In this document: in pieces, positions 11,744 through 22,442 of the stretch | Layout: every line of letters begins with the position of its first letter | Position numbering within the stretch: position 1 is the first letter of the stretch | Assembly (NCBI RefSeq): GCF_029931775.1 | Contig: NC_079312.1 | Span: 13,771,821-13,835,820 of the forward strand | Length of the DNA stretch: 64,000 nt | Source of the DNA: Euleptes europaea | Taxonomy: Eukaryota; Chordata; Lepidosauria; Squamata; Sphaerodactylidae | Reading direction: 5' to 3' | Program-made: the position numbers and the translations under genes | The notes under the pieces: generated by a model | Database searches by the model: none | Seen by the model: only the letters and a program-made list of their open reading frames with translations | Told to the model about the DNA's origin: nothing

Positions 11744-12495
11744 CAGGCATGATGGAAACAGAGAGTGAGGGAGAAACAGGTGGGGGATCGTCAGGAAGAG
11801 ATGAGGGTCTGGAGGTTGAAGAGGAAACCGAGAATCGAGATAGATCAAAAAAGCAACAAAGAAGGGAACCCAGCCTTAAGAGACATCTGAGAATACAGAC
11901 AGGAAAGAAATTATATAAAAGCACCAAACGTAGAAAGAGCGTCAATCAAAGGAAGCCCCTTACTTCACATCAGAAGCGTCACTTACGGAAGAAACGATAC
12001 AAATGTCTGGAATGTGGTCAGAGCTTTGGTCAGAACAGAGATTTTGTTTCTCACCAAAGAATGCACACAGGGGAAAAGCCATATAAATGCTTTGAGTGTG
12101 GAAAGAGCTTCCGAAGGAACGACCACCTGACTTCCCACCAAAGAGTGCACGTGGGGGAGAAGCCGTATCAGTGCTTTGAGTGTGGGAAGTGCTTCTGCCG
12201 GAGCACAAGCCTTACTTCGCATCAAAGGATGCACACTGGCGATAAACCGTATCAGTGCTCAGAGTGTGGAAAGCGCTTCAGTCAGAATGCTCACCTTTTT
12301 TCCCATAAAAAGATCCACAAAGGGGAGAAACACTATAAATGTTTGGAGTGTGGCAAAAGTTTTATTCGGAGAGCACACCTTTTCTCGCATCAAAGCATCC
12401 ATACAGGAGAGAGACCATATAAATGCCTCGAATGTGGAAAGAACTTCCGTCGGAGTGACCACCTGATGTCCCATCAGAGAGTCCACAGAGAGTAG
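11744..12495 (+). CDS. Gene A: C2H2 zinc-finger exon (6 fingers)
   Basis: This is the terminal exon of a KRAB zinc-finger gene, a nuclear DNA-binding protein and probable repressor. It starts after ttatttccgcag; the next three bases are again CAG, so acceptor use may vary by one residue. Its phase fits the KRAB exon at 2794. An acidic/basic linker (about residues 1-85 of the exon) includes one decayed finger (LTSHQKRH keeps its histidines but lacks the cysteine pair). Six intact fingers follow (first ECGQSFGQNRDFVSH, last ECGKNFRRSDHLMSH), mostly joined by TGEKP-type linkers with variants VGEKP, TGDKP and KGEKH. It stops directly after the last finger. No orthologue name can be assigned; such arrays evolve quickly. 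Confidence 0.88.
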
Positions 12496-12645
12496 AAACC
12501 ATGTCAAGGAAGGTTTTCTCCAGCTACTGAGCGTTCAAACCTTTCGTTGGGTCCAAACTTTTTATTTCACAGAATCAATGCCTGGATTGCTAAGAAGTGT
12601 ATTTTAATTTTCTTTACTAATTTTTTGAATACTTTATTAAAACCA

Positions 12646-12651
12646 AATAAA
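12646..12651 (+). promoter_or_regulatory. Gene A polyadenylation signal candidate
   Basis: An AATAAA lies about 150 bp after the gene A stop codon in an AT-rich 3' region. From 12652 to 13667 I recognise nothing else. Confidence 0.4.
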
Positions 12652-13667
12652 ATACAAGGGTCTAAAATGCAAATTACTAAATACATCAACATCAAAATAT
12701 ATGAGCTCCAACTAACTGCATGTTCTAGACCAAAAAAATAATAATCAATTTTTCAAACTATTTGGACTTTTGGCTGTGTAAAAGGCAGGTTAGTTTACTC
12801 AGACAAATGCACTCTGACAGCTTTGGGATTCAGTAGAAAGTGCTACTTTAATTTTTAAATTAAAATTTTTTTAACAAACTTATCTACTGCCTTTGTGCTT
12901 TCACATGGGATCCTAATAACAGAAATGGCATGATGAGGGCTAAGCATGCTCCAGGTGGCACAGTATGTGAGAGTAGCCAAGAGTCCAAAGGGGGAAAGGA
13001 GTGAGGGGGAGATTTGGGCGGGGGGCGCTTGGGATTCCCAAATTGGGACTCTCTTACAGTTTCTCACAGCTTGTGACTCCAATTTCTAGGCCACGCTGAT
13101 AAATGCAGTTTTTCTAGTTCTGGGGCTGTTATTTGAGACGCTCTGGTGGCAAAGGGTGTGCTTGAAAGTAAAGGGGTTAAGCAAATTGAAGATGCTACTT
13201 TATTAAATGGTTTGACATGACCAGTTTGGTAAGGAATTTATATAAATCTATATACTGCACCCAATTCTAGTTCCCTCAGAACGGATGCTGCGGAGATGGA
13301 AACAGGCAGGCAATCGCAAGCCAGTGGATCAAAGTGTTGGACCGCTTTCCCTACCCGGGGTTTGGGGCTTTTTAAGTATAGACACACACAAAAAGATAAT
13401 TTAAGAGGGTGGAATAGATGACATAGAAGACCTGCTAGTGAAATAGTGCACAGCAAGTATTTGGTGCTATCCAGTGAAAGTGCTATCCACTTTGGTGGTG
13501 CTATCCAGTTAAAGTGATGGGCAGGAGATTCTGGACAGATGTGAGAAAAATGGCTTTGGCTGCCATTCTGAGAACACTTTCCTGGGAGTAGCATGGGACT
13601 TACTTCCAAGTAGACCTGCTTAGGACTGATTGTTCGCATCTTTGCACAGTGTTTGAAAAATCCACCA

Positions 13668-13842
13668 TCAGAAGATATAGTGACAGCCACTGGCTTAGAC
13701 GGCTTTATAGAGGGATTAGAGAAATTCATGGAGGAGAGTTCTATCACAGGCTTTAGCTAAGTGGAACCTCCAGGTTAAGCAGCAGTCTACCCATGAATAC
13801 CTAGTGCTGGAGGAAACAATAAAAAAGGCTGTTGCCTTTGTG
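13668..13842 (+). repeat. CR1-like LINE 3' end, old
   Basis: It has ctttatagagggattagagaaattcatggag, cctagtgctggaggaaac and related CR1 tail blocks, diverged from the copies at 32852 and 52800. Confidence 0.5.
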
Positions 13843-13859
13843 TACTGTTTGTGGTTGGG

Positions 13860-14049
13860 TTTCCAGTCTCCAGGTGGGACCTGGAGATTTAGAATTACAG
13901 TTGATTGTCAAGCTACAAAGATCGGTTCCCCTAGAGAAAATGGCAGCTTTGGAGGGTGAAGCCTAAGGCATCATACCCTGTTGAGGTCCCTCCCAAGGCT
14001 CCACCCTGAAATATCCTGGAATTTCCCAAACCACAATTGGCAACCCTAG
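13860..14049 (-). mobile_element. AGGGTTGCCA MITE, diverged
   Basis: The plus strand shows ccaggtgggacctggagat, aaaatggcagctttggagg, gtccctcccaaggctccaccc and the end ggcaaccctag, which is the MITE family in minus orientation. Confidence 0.65.
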
Positions 14050-14149
14050 CTTCAAGGGTTTCTTCCAGGTAACTAGTTGGCCTCTTCTGGAAACAGGATG
14101 TTGGACAGTTGGTCTGATCCGTCAACTCTCAACTGACTTGGGTGACCCC

Positions 14150-14262
14150 AGCAAGGTTTTTTTTAAGCGCAGTGAAAAGCAGAGATGGTTTGCCATTACC
14201 TTCCTCTGCAGAGCCTTCGCTTCTCAGATCTGATGAGATCCGGCTATTACCGTGCCTCCACA
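14150..14262 (-). repeat. 5S-derived SINE fragment
   Basis: The plus strand has tggtttgccattaccttcctctgcagag followed by ttctcagatctgatgagatccgg, the reverse of a 5S SINE body and head. From 14263 to 15775 there is no recognisable gene or repeat apart from A/T-rich runs. Confidence 0.5.
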
Positions 14263-15775
14263 GTTCATTCTAAACCCCTTTAAAGCAATGGGAATTCTGC
14301 ATAGGATTCCAATATAAAATGATGAGGAGTTGAATGGGGGATTCTCTCCCAGCTGGTGCATTTTTATCCTTCTCTTCTTCCAGGGAATTCAGGGCAGTCT
14401 ACAACAATAGCTACAACAATGTGAAATTGGTTAAACTGACAGAGCTTCATGGCCCAGTAGCTATTAGAACCCTGGTCTTCCAGACTTCACTCCACCACTC
14501 AAACCACCTGCTCTAACCCTCTCCCCTTTTCCTGTTATGCCTCAGCAATGTTAATTCATAATCCTGAGAGTAAGGCCTGATGGCTTTTTAAAAATTGCCT
14601 TTGTAAAGTGCCTAGCAACCTTTAATTAAAAAAAAAATTAAAGAGAAAGGAAAGTTAAGAAAAATGATCTCCAACCTCGGGGAGAGTTCTGTGTAATGTG
14701 GAAAACCGTTGTTCTGCATTGTAAAGCATTACTTGGCCAAGTTGCAATCACTGTACCTACTAAGCCTCTGCTTTGAGACAAAGGATAAACGAAGTGCCTT
14801 AATTTTTTTTTTTAATTTCCTCAAAGCTAACTATAAAGCTAAATAAAATAAAGCACAGAGGTCGGGAGGGGGTTACCGACCATCCCCCAGTTTTCTGCAA
14901 GCTGAAATGTTGTTGCATCTCAGGAAGGGATTTGATGCCTGGGCGGAAACATCCCTTTTCTTCGACCTGCTCCTTCTCTAACGGTTAATGCAAGTGAGGC
15001 CATCGGTTTCCTAGAGAGGATTTGGGGATGGATTGGGGGGAAGGCAGGAAAAGGAGAGATGACCCGACCATAGAGCGAGGGGGCGAGAAAGACAGAAATG
15101 GAGAGCACGCTTTCCTGTCCATCCAGAAAACTGACTTGGGTTTGTCAGTTTCCTTGGTGCAGAGAAGAGTTGAGGTTGGTGCATGGGAGAAGTGCAGCAG
15201 TGATTTAAAGAAAGATGCAGATTAAGCTAGCGAGGTTTTGGGGTTTGGGGAAGACAGAAACTGGGGAGCATTGCAGAATGCTGGGGGGGGGGAGATAAAG
15301 AGAGAGGCAGGGATTCCCTGGTATCAGGATCGGGGCAAAGAGCTTATTACCTAATAGCATTGCTTGCAAAACAAAACTGAATTTTATAGCTTGGAGCGGC
15401 ACCTCTGTAAAAAGCAAGCCAGGAAGAACACAGTGTTTATGAAATTTTTCTCCTGCCCTTTTTTCAGGGAACTGGGGGAGGAGGGAACAGCATACATAGG
15501 CTCTGCCTGCCCCCTTTCTCCACACAACAGCCTTGTGAGGTAGGGTACCTTAAACTGGTATGGCTGGGAGAGAACTCTCCCGAGTTGCTAGCTGCCTTGA
15601 TTCCGAGGTGATAAGGTAGGATATAAACGGTTTGAGTAAATGGTGTGCTACACACATTTGCTCCTGAACAATGAGGTGCCACTTCTGACCAGGCATATTT
15701 TCAGCACATTTTAGCACATTGTTATCCTATCCAGTAGCATATGTTATTCTCCCCCCTCCTCCATTTCATCCTCTA

Positions 15776-16086
15776 GGTATGGCTAAGGGGGAAACTGGTC
15801 CAAAAGACACCGCAACATTCATGGTGCAGTGGAGGTTCGAACCTGTGTCTCCCAGATCCTAGGATGACACTCTAGCTCAGCTTTTCTCAACCTTTTTACC
15901 TTTTTGGGACCCTTGAAGTAATATTAATGTCTCAGGGAACCCCTACATATGATTACATATTATTTACATATGATTAGCCTATTCATCACTATTTCTCGCG
16001 GAACCCCTAGTGATTTCTCACTGAAGCCTAGGGTTCCGGGAAACCCTGGTTGAGAAATGCTGCTCTAACTACTACACGACATTGGC
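15776..16086 (-). repeat. tRNA/CORE-type SINE split by a hAT element
   Basis: The reversed B-box block (gttcgaacctgtgtctcccagatcc) before the hAT and ctctaactactacacgac after it form one SINE in minus orientation, the same family as 3881-4046. Confidence 0.6.
15878..16062. mobile_element. Short hAT-type DNA transposon
   Basis: The terminal inverted repeats are cagcttttctcaacc and ggttgagaaatgctg. They are flanked by 8-bp duplications ctctagct (15870-15877) and ctctaact (16063-16070) with one mismatch. The 8-bp duplication and CAG ends are hAT features. It is non-autonomous. Confidence 0.8.
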
Positions 16087-16390
16087 TAATCATGGCTTAA
16101 ATCTACTAGTCACCCTGAATGCTTACCAACAAATCTGTCTCCCTATAAGCTTATTAAAACCCACAGGTTTTCCCAGGGTTTCCAGAGGAACCTCAGACCC
16201 GAAGTTGTTGGAGGGGTGACCGTGAGGGAAACAGCCATCCATAGAAGGCCTGTGTGAGAAAAGTGGATTATGAATAACCTTTTTTTTCCTTCAAAAAAAT
16301 GGTCAAAGTCCTTTCTCAAAACAGCTGACGAAATAATTTAATTGGTTCTTGTAGGTTATCCGGGCTGTGTGACCGTGGTCTTGGTATTTT

Positions 16391-16434
16391 CTTTCCTGAC
16401 GTTTCGCCAGCAGCTGTGGCAGGCATCTTCAGAG
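16391..16434 (-). ncRNA. Hammerhead-ribozyme-like core in PLE-A
   Basis: Read on the minus strand: CTGAAGA, one extra base, a GCCTGC / GCTGGC stem with a short loop, then GAAAC-GTC. This matches the hammerhead plan CUGANGA, stem II, GAAA, minimal stem III, UH. Penelope-like elements are known to carry hammerhead motifs. The extra base before stem II makes activity uncertain. Confidence 0.45.
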
Positions 16435-16661
16435 GAGTCACACTGAAGGACAGTGTCTCTCAGTGTCAAGTGGGTAGGAAGAGTAATATATAGTCAGAAA
16501 GGGGTTGGGTTTGAGCTGAATCATTGTCCTGCAAAAAGTATCCAAGGTAATGTGATAATCATTGTCCTGTAAGTATCAAGATAATGTGCTAATGAGGGTG
16601 CGGTATGTTAATATGGAACCATTGTATCCTGAAGTGATCTGTTAATGTGTGAAATCCAAAA

Positions 16662-17641
16662 CTAATCCACATGGCTATTGTGGACTGTAGTCTTTATTAG
16701 TCTGGAGGTTTTCAGGACAGGAAGCCAAGCCTTATTCATTCTTAAACTCTCTTCTTTTCTGTTAAAGTTGTGCTGATGTTTATGAATTTCAATGGCTTCT
16801 CTGTGCAATCTGACAAAATAGTTGGTAGAATTGTCCGGTCTTTCAGTGTCTTGGAATAAGACCCTGTGTCCTGTTTGGGTCAGTCCATGTTCAGCCACTG
16901 CTGATTTCTCAGGTTGGCCAAGTCTGCAGTATCTTTCATGTTCTTTTATCCTTGTTTGTATGCTGTGTTTTGTGGTCCCGATGTAAACTTGTCCACAACT
17001 GCAAGATATACGGTATACTCCTGCAGAGGTGAGGGGGTCTCTTTTGTCTTTTGCTGATCGTAGCATCTGTTGTATTTTCTTGGTGGGTTTAAACACTGTT
17101 TGTAGGTTATGTTTTTTCAAAAGTTTCTTCATACTATCAGTGACTCCTCTAATAAACGGCAAGAATACCTTTCCTATGGGAGACTGTTTTTCCTGAGTTT
17201 TCTGATTTTTGTTTGGTTTAATGGCCCTTCTGATTTCATTTCTGGAATAGCCGTTTGCAAGCAGTGCGTGATTTAGATGATTAGTTTCTTCCTTGAGAAA
17301 CTGTGGTTCACAGATCCATCTTGCACGGTCCATTAATGTTTTGATTATTCCTCTTTTCTGTCGGGGGTGGTGGTTGGAGTTTTTGTGTAAGTAGCGATCT
17401 GTGTGAGTTGGTTTCCGGTAGACTTTGTGACCTAACTGAAAGTTTGTTTTACGGATGACAAGGGTATCAAGAAATGAGAGTTTACCCTCAATTTCCTTTT
17501 CCATGGTAAACTGAATGTTTGGATGGATATTATTGAGCTGGTTTAGAAAGTCCATAAATTTTTCTTCACCATGGCTCCAAATAGTAAATGTATCATCTAC
17601 GAACCTGAACCAGACTATAGGTTTGTAAGGTGCCGATTCTA
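16662..17641 (-). CDS. PLE-A RT C-terminus and GIY-YIG endonuclease
   Basis: The open frame runs on the minus strand from the truncation point to 16662. It contains the RT catalytic FVDDTFTIW (about 17590), the KLSFLDTLV block, a conserved RKPTHTDRYLH motif, and a C-terminal GIY-YIG nuclease (GVYRISCSCGQVYIG followed by TRIKEH). In the family this protein makes cDNA primed at a nicked target. The first methionine inside (17555) is not the true start because the element is truncated. It stops at 16662. Confidence 0.85.
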
Positions 17642-17983
17642 ATGCTGTCTTTTCAATAAAATAATTTAAAATAATTTAAAATAAAATAATTTGAAATTGA
17701 CAGTAAAATGCTAAATTCACAGTGCAGTCCTATGCAGAATAACACAGTTCTAAAGTCATTGTAGTCAGTGGACTTAGAGAAGCGTACTTTTGCTTTGGAT
17801 GGCACCGGCAGTGAGTTATTTATTGTGTGAAGGAGTAAAAATGTCCAACCATTGAGGCAGGCAAGAAGCTCTAATAGTTCTTAGCTGATGGGTCAGAACC
17901 CATTTGGTTGCACCCTGACTCAAGCTTAATTGTACCGACGCTGCCTCAACGATTCCTCACTTATCTCATTTTTTCCCCATCAG

Positions 17984-18888
17984 AAAAGAAGACTTCTCAG
18001 AAATCCTTCGGCTTCTGCTCTGTTGTTGATACTGCAGAGGGAGCCTCCATCTGCCATTTAGAGTCTCCCGGTATTACGCCTTTTGAACCTTGGATGTTTC
18101 TCCCACTGTTGCGGAAAGGGACAGAAGGACTGGTTTGAGTTCGAATCATCTCTCCGCCGGAGGAAATGGCTGAAGGGAAGAAGAGAGAACTCTCAGTCCC
18201 AGAGCTCCAGTTCCAGGCTACAACAGAGCAGGGCATGAAAATGGTGACGATAAACCTAGGAGACCCCAAACCTGAGATGGGGTCCAAAATGGCCTTGCTT
18301 GCAGCAGCCCAAGGGGGATCCGCGGGGCATGAGGGGCTTCTGCAGCTTTGGGAAACCCAGTGGCAGGCATTCCTCAAGGCGATGGAGTCTCCTCACTCTG
18401 AGATGGGGATCCCACTGCTGCCAGAAGCTGCTTCCTGGGGGGATGCAAAGACTTTCTTGGCTCCCTATGAGGGAGCCACAGCAGCTGGCCAACCGTCTAG
18501 TGAAGGATCTCTCGTAAGTCTCCAAGAAGCAGCCCAACAGCAAAGAGTGGAAAAGAAAGGAGACTATGGGAAAGTGAAGGAAGAGAGGGAGAGGGAGAAC
18601 ATGGAGGTGCGGCGCCAGCATTTCAGACGCTTCTGCTACCGTGATGCTGAGGGCCCCCGAGAGGTTTTCAGCCAGCTCTGGGAACTTGCCCATCAGTGGC
18701 TGAGGCCAGAGAACCACACCAAGGAGGAGATCCTGGAGATGGTGATCCTGGAGCAGTTCCTGGTCGTCCTGCCCCAGCGAATCCGGAGCTGGGTGAAAAA
18801 GCGGGGGCCCCAGAGCTGTGCCCAAGCGGTGGCCCTGGCAGAGGATTTCGTGCTGACTCAGGGGGAGGCCAGGAGATTGGAACAGCAG
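17984..18888 (+). CDS. Gene B: SCAN-domain exon (coding 18166-18888)
   Basis: This is the first coding exon of a SCAN zinc-finger gene. The acceptor ttttttccccatcag at 17983 gives about 180 bp of 5' UTR. Translation probably starts at 18166, where GGAAATGG is a strong context. Residues 1-140 hold a squamate SCAN-ZNF-style leader (LLQLWETQWQAFLKAMESPH). Residues about 149-231 are a clear SCAN domain (RQHFRRFCYRDAEGPREVF, LWELAHQWLRPE, LEQFLVVLPQRI, AVALAEDFVL). SCAN domains mediate dimers with other SCAN proteins in the nucleus. The donor cagcag/gtgagg leaves phase 0, matching the next exon at 20287. From 17642 to 17983 nothing else is recognised. Confidence 0.9.
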
Positions 18889-19909
18889 GTGAGGGTCTGC
18901 TTGGCTTCTGCTAGTCCTGAGTGAGGTTGTGGCATTTAACCCATTAAGCGTCTTTTGGATTTAGCACAATGATGGCCTTGATTAATTGAGCAGCAGGGTT
19001 ATTAATTGTTTTTTTTTAATGGCTACTTGCAAAGCCTTCTTGGAAGGAAGACCGAAATCCAATAAGTGCAGATGACAAACAGATTGCTAATGGTATTACA
19101 AACCCCAGCATATATGTGGGAAAGCAGAGGAATATTTAGATCTGACTGAATGGATGAATAACAGAATATGCAATTATGGCAAAATCAACATTTTTAATAC
19201 ATAATAGATCAACTGAATTCCATGAAAAATGGTGTGTTTTTTATTATACAAATTAAGAATTGAAATAGAGTATAAAAATCTGGGCAACACATGTTTAAAA
19301 AGAAAGCTATTATCAGATATAAAATATAAGAACATGGGAAAGCGCAAGTTAAAGTGTAAATTAAAGAAGTTAATAATTGAAATGTAATTTCAAAATAAGC
19401 TCCACTATAATTCAATAATTCTACTGTTTATATATTTATGTGTTTGTTTGTGTTGTGTTTAAAAATAAAACCTTATTTTTTAAAAAAGAAAGAATTCCAA
19501 CTAGCTCTTCATCAGGAGATGGAAAAAGAAACAGGTGTCATATGGAGTCAAGTTTTTAATCCCAATGGAGGTGACTTGGCCAAGCTAACGAACGATTGCA
19601 ATGGCCAGTAAATGTGCCTCTTACACGTTTGGATTCCTGCCTTTTCCTGTCGTGTGGTGCTGACTTTATGGTGTGTTTGGGTTTTGGGAAGAGGCATTCT
19701 CCCTTCTCTGTTGTGCCCAAGAGGGAATGCCTCTTCTAAGGCAATCGCAAAGGGCCTTCCGCTCCTCTCACACAGGAGGGACTTCTCCTTCTGATACAGA
19801 CTTAAGAGGTATTCCTCCTTCCATCTCTCACTGGCTCTCGCTGACTTCGTTTCTATGCTTTTAAAAGCAGAATAAGAAGCAGAAGTTCAATTGGTGAAAG
19901 TTTCACCAA
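18889..19909 (+). other. Gene B intron 1, AT-rich part
   Basis: There is no exon signal here. The stretch 18960-19500 is unusually AT-rich with short A and T runs, and resembles no repeat family I can name. Confidence 0.4.
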
Positions 19910-20041
19910 TGAAGGACTTCAATGTCATAGAGTCCTATTGCCAAAGCGGCCATTTTCTTCTGGTGAACTGATCTCTATCGGCTAAAAATCAGTTGTAATC
20001 ACAGGAGATATCCAGCCACCACCGGGAGGCTGGCAACCCTA
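19910..20041 (+). mobile_element. AGGGTTGCCA MITE, 5' truncated
   Basis: It contains gacttcaatgtcatagagtcc, aagcggccattttcttc, atcagttgtaatcacagg and the end ggctggcaaccctag. Confidence 0.7.
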
Positions 20042-20044
20042 GTT

Positions 20045-20180
20045 ATAGTGCTAGACTTTAACTGGTGGATCTGGGTTTAAATCTACCACTGCCACGAGGC
20101 TACCTGGATGATCATAAGCAAGTCACTGTCTCTCATACTAACCTACCTCATGGGGTGTCGTGAGGTTAGCAGGGAAGGGA
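20045..20180 (+). repeat. CORE-type SINE fragment
   Basis: It has agtgctagactttaactggtgg, a B-box-like gggtttaaatctacc and ctaacctacctcatggggtg, matching the tRNA/CORE SINE at 3881 in plus orientation. Confidence 0.45.
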
Positions 20181-20286
20181 GAACAGGCCACATTTGCCAC
20201 ACTCGGGGTTGGTGTCTTGGCATTGTGGAGCATCCAGCTTTTTACACAGTACAAATATTTGAATCAAACAACACTTGCCGTTTCAG

Positions 20287-20413
20287 GATGCTGATTTGTC
20301 TCAAGAGGTGGTTTTGAATTTCCCCTGTGACGAGGGGGCTTCCCCGGCCAATGCCCAGAGGCGGATCTGGAATGTGGTGAAGCAAGAGAGTGAAGGAAAG
20401 GCCACCTTGGTGG
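20287..20413 (+). CDS. Gene B: diverged KRAB-like exon
   Basis: This is a 127-bp exon between a ttgccgtttcag acceptor and a gg/gtaagt donor, phase 0 in and phase 1 out, exactly the architecture of KRAB A-box exons at 2794, 28076 and 46541 (130, 130 and 129 bp). The peptide aligns without gaps over 38 residues to the KRAB boxes of its neighbours but keeps few key residues. QEVVLNFP sits where EDVAVFFT would be and AQRRIWNVV where AQRALYWEV would be. The EEW and LDP motifs and the ENYE block are lost. KAP1 binding therefore looks unlikely. It joins in frame to the finger exon. It could be an unrelated spacer exon, but length, phase and position argue for a degenerate KRAB. Confidence 0.7.
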
Positions 20414-20683
20414 GTAAGTATAGCGATGGGGTTTTTGGCACTCTGAATTAAAAAAAAAATCTGCATTGAGAAATGTTGAATACAGCAACTGACAATTGTG
20501 CAAACTGAACCTATCCACAGAACCCTCTTTGCACCGTTCATTGTGGTTTTGCTTTTCCTTGGGGATCAGGTTTCCTGCTATAGTGGGAGACCTCCTGCCC
20601 CCTCCTTTGCTGCCCAGTACTGGGTGACACTTGGGAGGGTGCCATCGGGATAAAACTGTGAGATCACCTCTGGTTGCATTATT

Positions 20684-20763
20684 GGAAGTGACATCACGTG
20701 TTGCTATGATGCTCTAGCAATCCCTGGTTGCTGGAGCATTGCTGTGACATGTGATGTCACTTC
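20684..20763. repeat. Foldback repeat in gene B intron 2
   Basis: The arms gaagtgacatcacgtgt and acatgtgatgtcacttc are near-perfect inverse complements, with a second inner pairing (gctctagcaa / ttgctggagc). It is probably a small MITE-like palindrome. Confidence 0.6.
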
Positions 20764-20890
20764 TGGTTGTGATAGGAAGCGGCAGTGTGCCATCGGGTAA
20801 TGCCACATGGGCCCTAGCCTCACCCCCCCTCAAGGGTGGCCAGCTCTTGCCAGACCTCAACTGGCTACCCTATTACAGAATGTAGAAGGC

Positions 20891-21101
20891 TGGGGAAGGG
20901 CCGTTGCTCACTGGTAGAGCCTCTGCTTGGCATGCAGTCCCAGGTTCGATCCCCAGCATCTCCAGCTAAAAAGGTCAGGTAGGAGGTGAGATGAAAGACC
21001 TTAGCTTGAAGCCCTGCAGAGCCACTGCCAGTCTGAGTAAGCAATACTGACCTTGATTGATCAAGGGTTCGATTCAGTATAAGGCAGCTTCATGTGTTCA
21101 A
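20891..21101 (+). repeat. tRNA-derived SINE (GGCCGTGGCTCAGTGG family)
   Basis: It starts gggccgttgctcactggtagagc, carries a B box (ggttcgatccccag), and ends ggcagcttcatgtgttca. Minus-strand or nested copies lie at 27122, 30016, 32250 and 55160. From 21102 to 21385 nothing is recognised. Confidence 0.8.
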
Positions 21102-21385
21102 CTGTGAGAATGAACATAAAGATGGAAACACCAGAGTACCAAACGCCCTTTGATTTCTATTTTCATTTGGGAAATCCATCCATCTCTGCCTGATCTGCCT
21201 CTTGGGTAGCGCAGGCCCTGGTCCCCAAAGCAGGAAAACAGTGACACAGTGTGGTGGGTGGGGCCACCCCACCCATCGTTCACAGTGTCAACTTGGTAGT
21301 AAACAGCACTGCTATGTCCTATTGATGCTATACCTTTCTTTGCCTTGGGCTTTCTAGACCACTGTGGAAATGTTGCCCTGATCTG

Positions 21386-21582
21386 AATGGCCCAGGCTAG
21401 CCTGATCTCCTCAGATCTCAGAAGCTAAGCAGGGTTGGCCCTGGTTAGTATTTGGATGGGAAAACTCTAAGAGGAACACCAGGGTTGTGACGTGGAGGCA
21501 GGCAATGGCAAACCACCTCTGAATGTCTCTTGCCTTGAAAACCCTACGGGGTCGCCATAAGTCAGCTGCAACTTGACTGCTC
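21386..21582 (+). repeat. 5S-rRNA-derived SINE
   Basis: The head (cctgatctcctcagatctcagaagctaagcag, ggttagtatttggatggg) follows 5S rRNA. The tail is ggcaatggcaaaccacctctg to cataagtcagctgcaacttgac. This is a full-length copy lying just upstream of the gene B finger exon. Confidence 0.85.
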
Positions 21583-21634
21583 ATTCCATCACCACCATGG
21601 AGATTCTTATTATTAATCTTTCCTTAAAATTCAG

Positions 21635-22437
21635 ATAAGAAAATCATGAGGAAGGAGGAAGCTGATGGCCGGGGAAGTTCTAAGCAAGATGGACCAGAGA
21701 CGGTGTCAGAGAAAATAGCCACAGAGAATGACATTAAGTCTTGCGAGCAGATTTTGGGTCTACGTGGAATACGGAGGCAACAGGGAAACTGCCCAGGGAT
21801 AAGAACAGATACGTCAGCTGCTAGCAGGGCGAGCTATCAAGATTTTAGTGAAATTACCATCGAAGAAGTGACCTCAGCTGAATATGATCAGAGCTCAAAC
21901 TTCATGACATGCAAAAGAACCGACATGGATGAGAAACCATATCAGTGCTTGGACTGTGGGAAATCTTTCCATATGAAGGATAAACTGATCAGACATCACA
22001 AAACCCACACAGGAGAGAAACCGTACAAGTGTTTAGACTGTGGCAAATCCTTTAGTACCAAGTACGGGCTCTTAAGGCATTATCAGATCCACAGAGGAGA
22101 GAAACCTTACGAATGCTCCTACTGTGGAAAGTTTTTCCGGATGAACTACGACCTCGTTAGGCATCACAGGATCCACACGGGGGAGAAGCCTTTCAGATGC
22201 TCGGAGTGCGGGAAGTCCTTCAGCATGAATTCTGACCTTGTCAGGCACCAGCGAATCCACACAGGGGAGAAACCGTATGAATGCACGGACTGCGGGAAGA
22301 CCTTCAATGTAAAAGGCAGCCTCGTTGCCCACGTCAGGATCCACAGTGGGCTTAAACCGTACAAATGCGGGGAGTGTGAGAAGTGTTTCAACCAGAGTTC
22401 AAAACTTAAGACTCATGTGAGAATTCATACAGGGTAG
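21635..22437 (+). CDS. Gene B: C2H2 zinc-finger exon (6 fingers)
   Basis: This is the terminal exon, after a ccttaaaattcag acceptor; its phase continues the exon at 20287. With the SCAN and KRAB-like exons it gives about 550 residues. An N-terminal linker of about 90 residues precedes six C2H2 fingers, from [20 protein letters not shown] to [20 protein letters not shown]. Linkers are TGEKP except RGEKP after finger 2 and SGLKP after finger 5. Fingers 2-4 share an unusual K/NY or NS-D/G helix style ([18 protein letters not shown]), pointing to duplication within the array. It stops right after finger 6, and the 3' UTR is interrupted at once by a solo LTR. It is a sequence-specific DNA-binding factor by family; the target is unknown. 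Confidence 0.92.
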
Positions 22438-22442
22438 CACCC

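Larger units (their letters stand above)
16338..17641 (-). mobile_element. Penelope-like element PLE-A, 5' truncated
   Basis: This minus-strand retroelement has a 3' untranslated end at 16338-16660 (ggttatccgggctgtgtgaccg, gacgtttcgccagcagctgtgg), an RT-GIY-YIG reading frame at 16662-17641, and truncation at its 5' end near 17641. The RT motif FVDDTFTIW and the endonuclease block mark it as Penelope-like and not LINE or LTR. It is at least partly decayed. Confidence 0.85.

Noticed and set aside
13238-13747. A 169-codon open frame on the minus strand
   Set aside because: No recognisable domain, partly over an old CR1 tail, and no splice or promoter support.
20900-20960. A and B boxes resembling a tRNA gene
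   Set aside because: It is the head of a tRNA-derived SINE; the same sequence recurs with SINE bodies at 27122, 30016, 32250 and 55160.
21390-21470. 5S rRNA-like sequence
   Set aside because: It is attached to a SINE body and is diverged from 5S rRNA; other copies are fragments. It is a 5S-derived SINE, not an rRNA gene.
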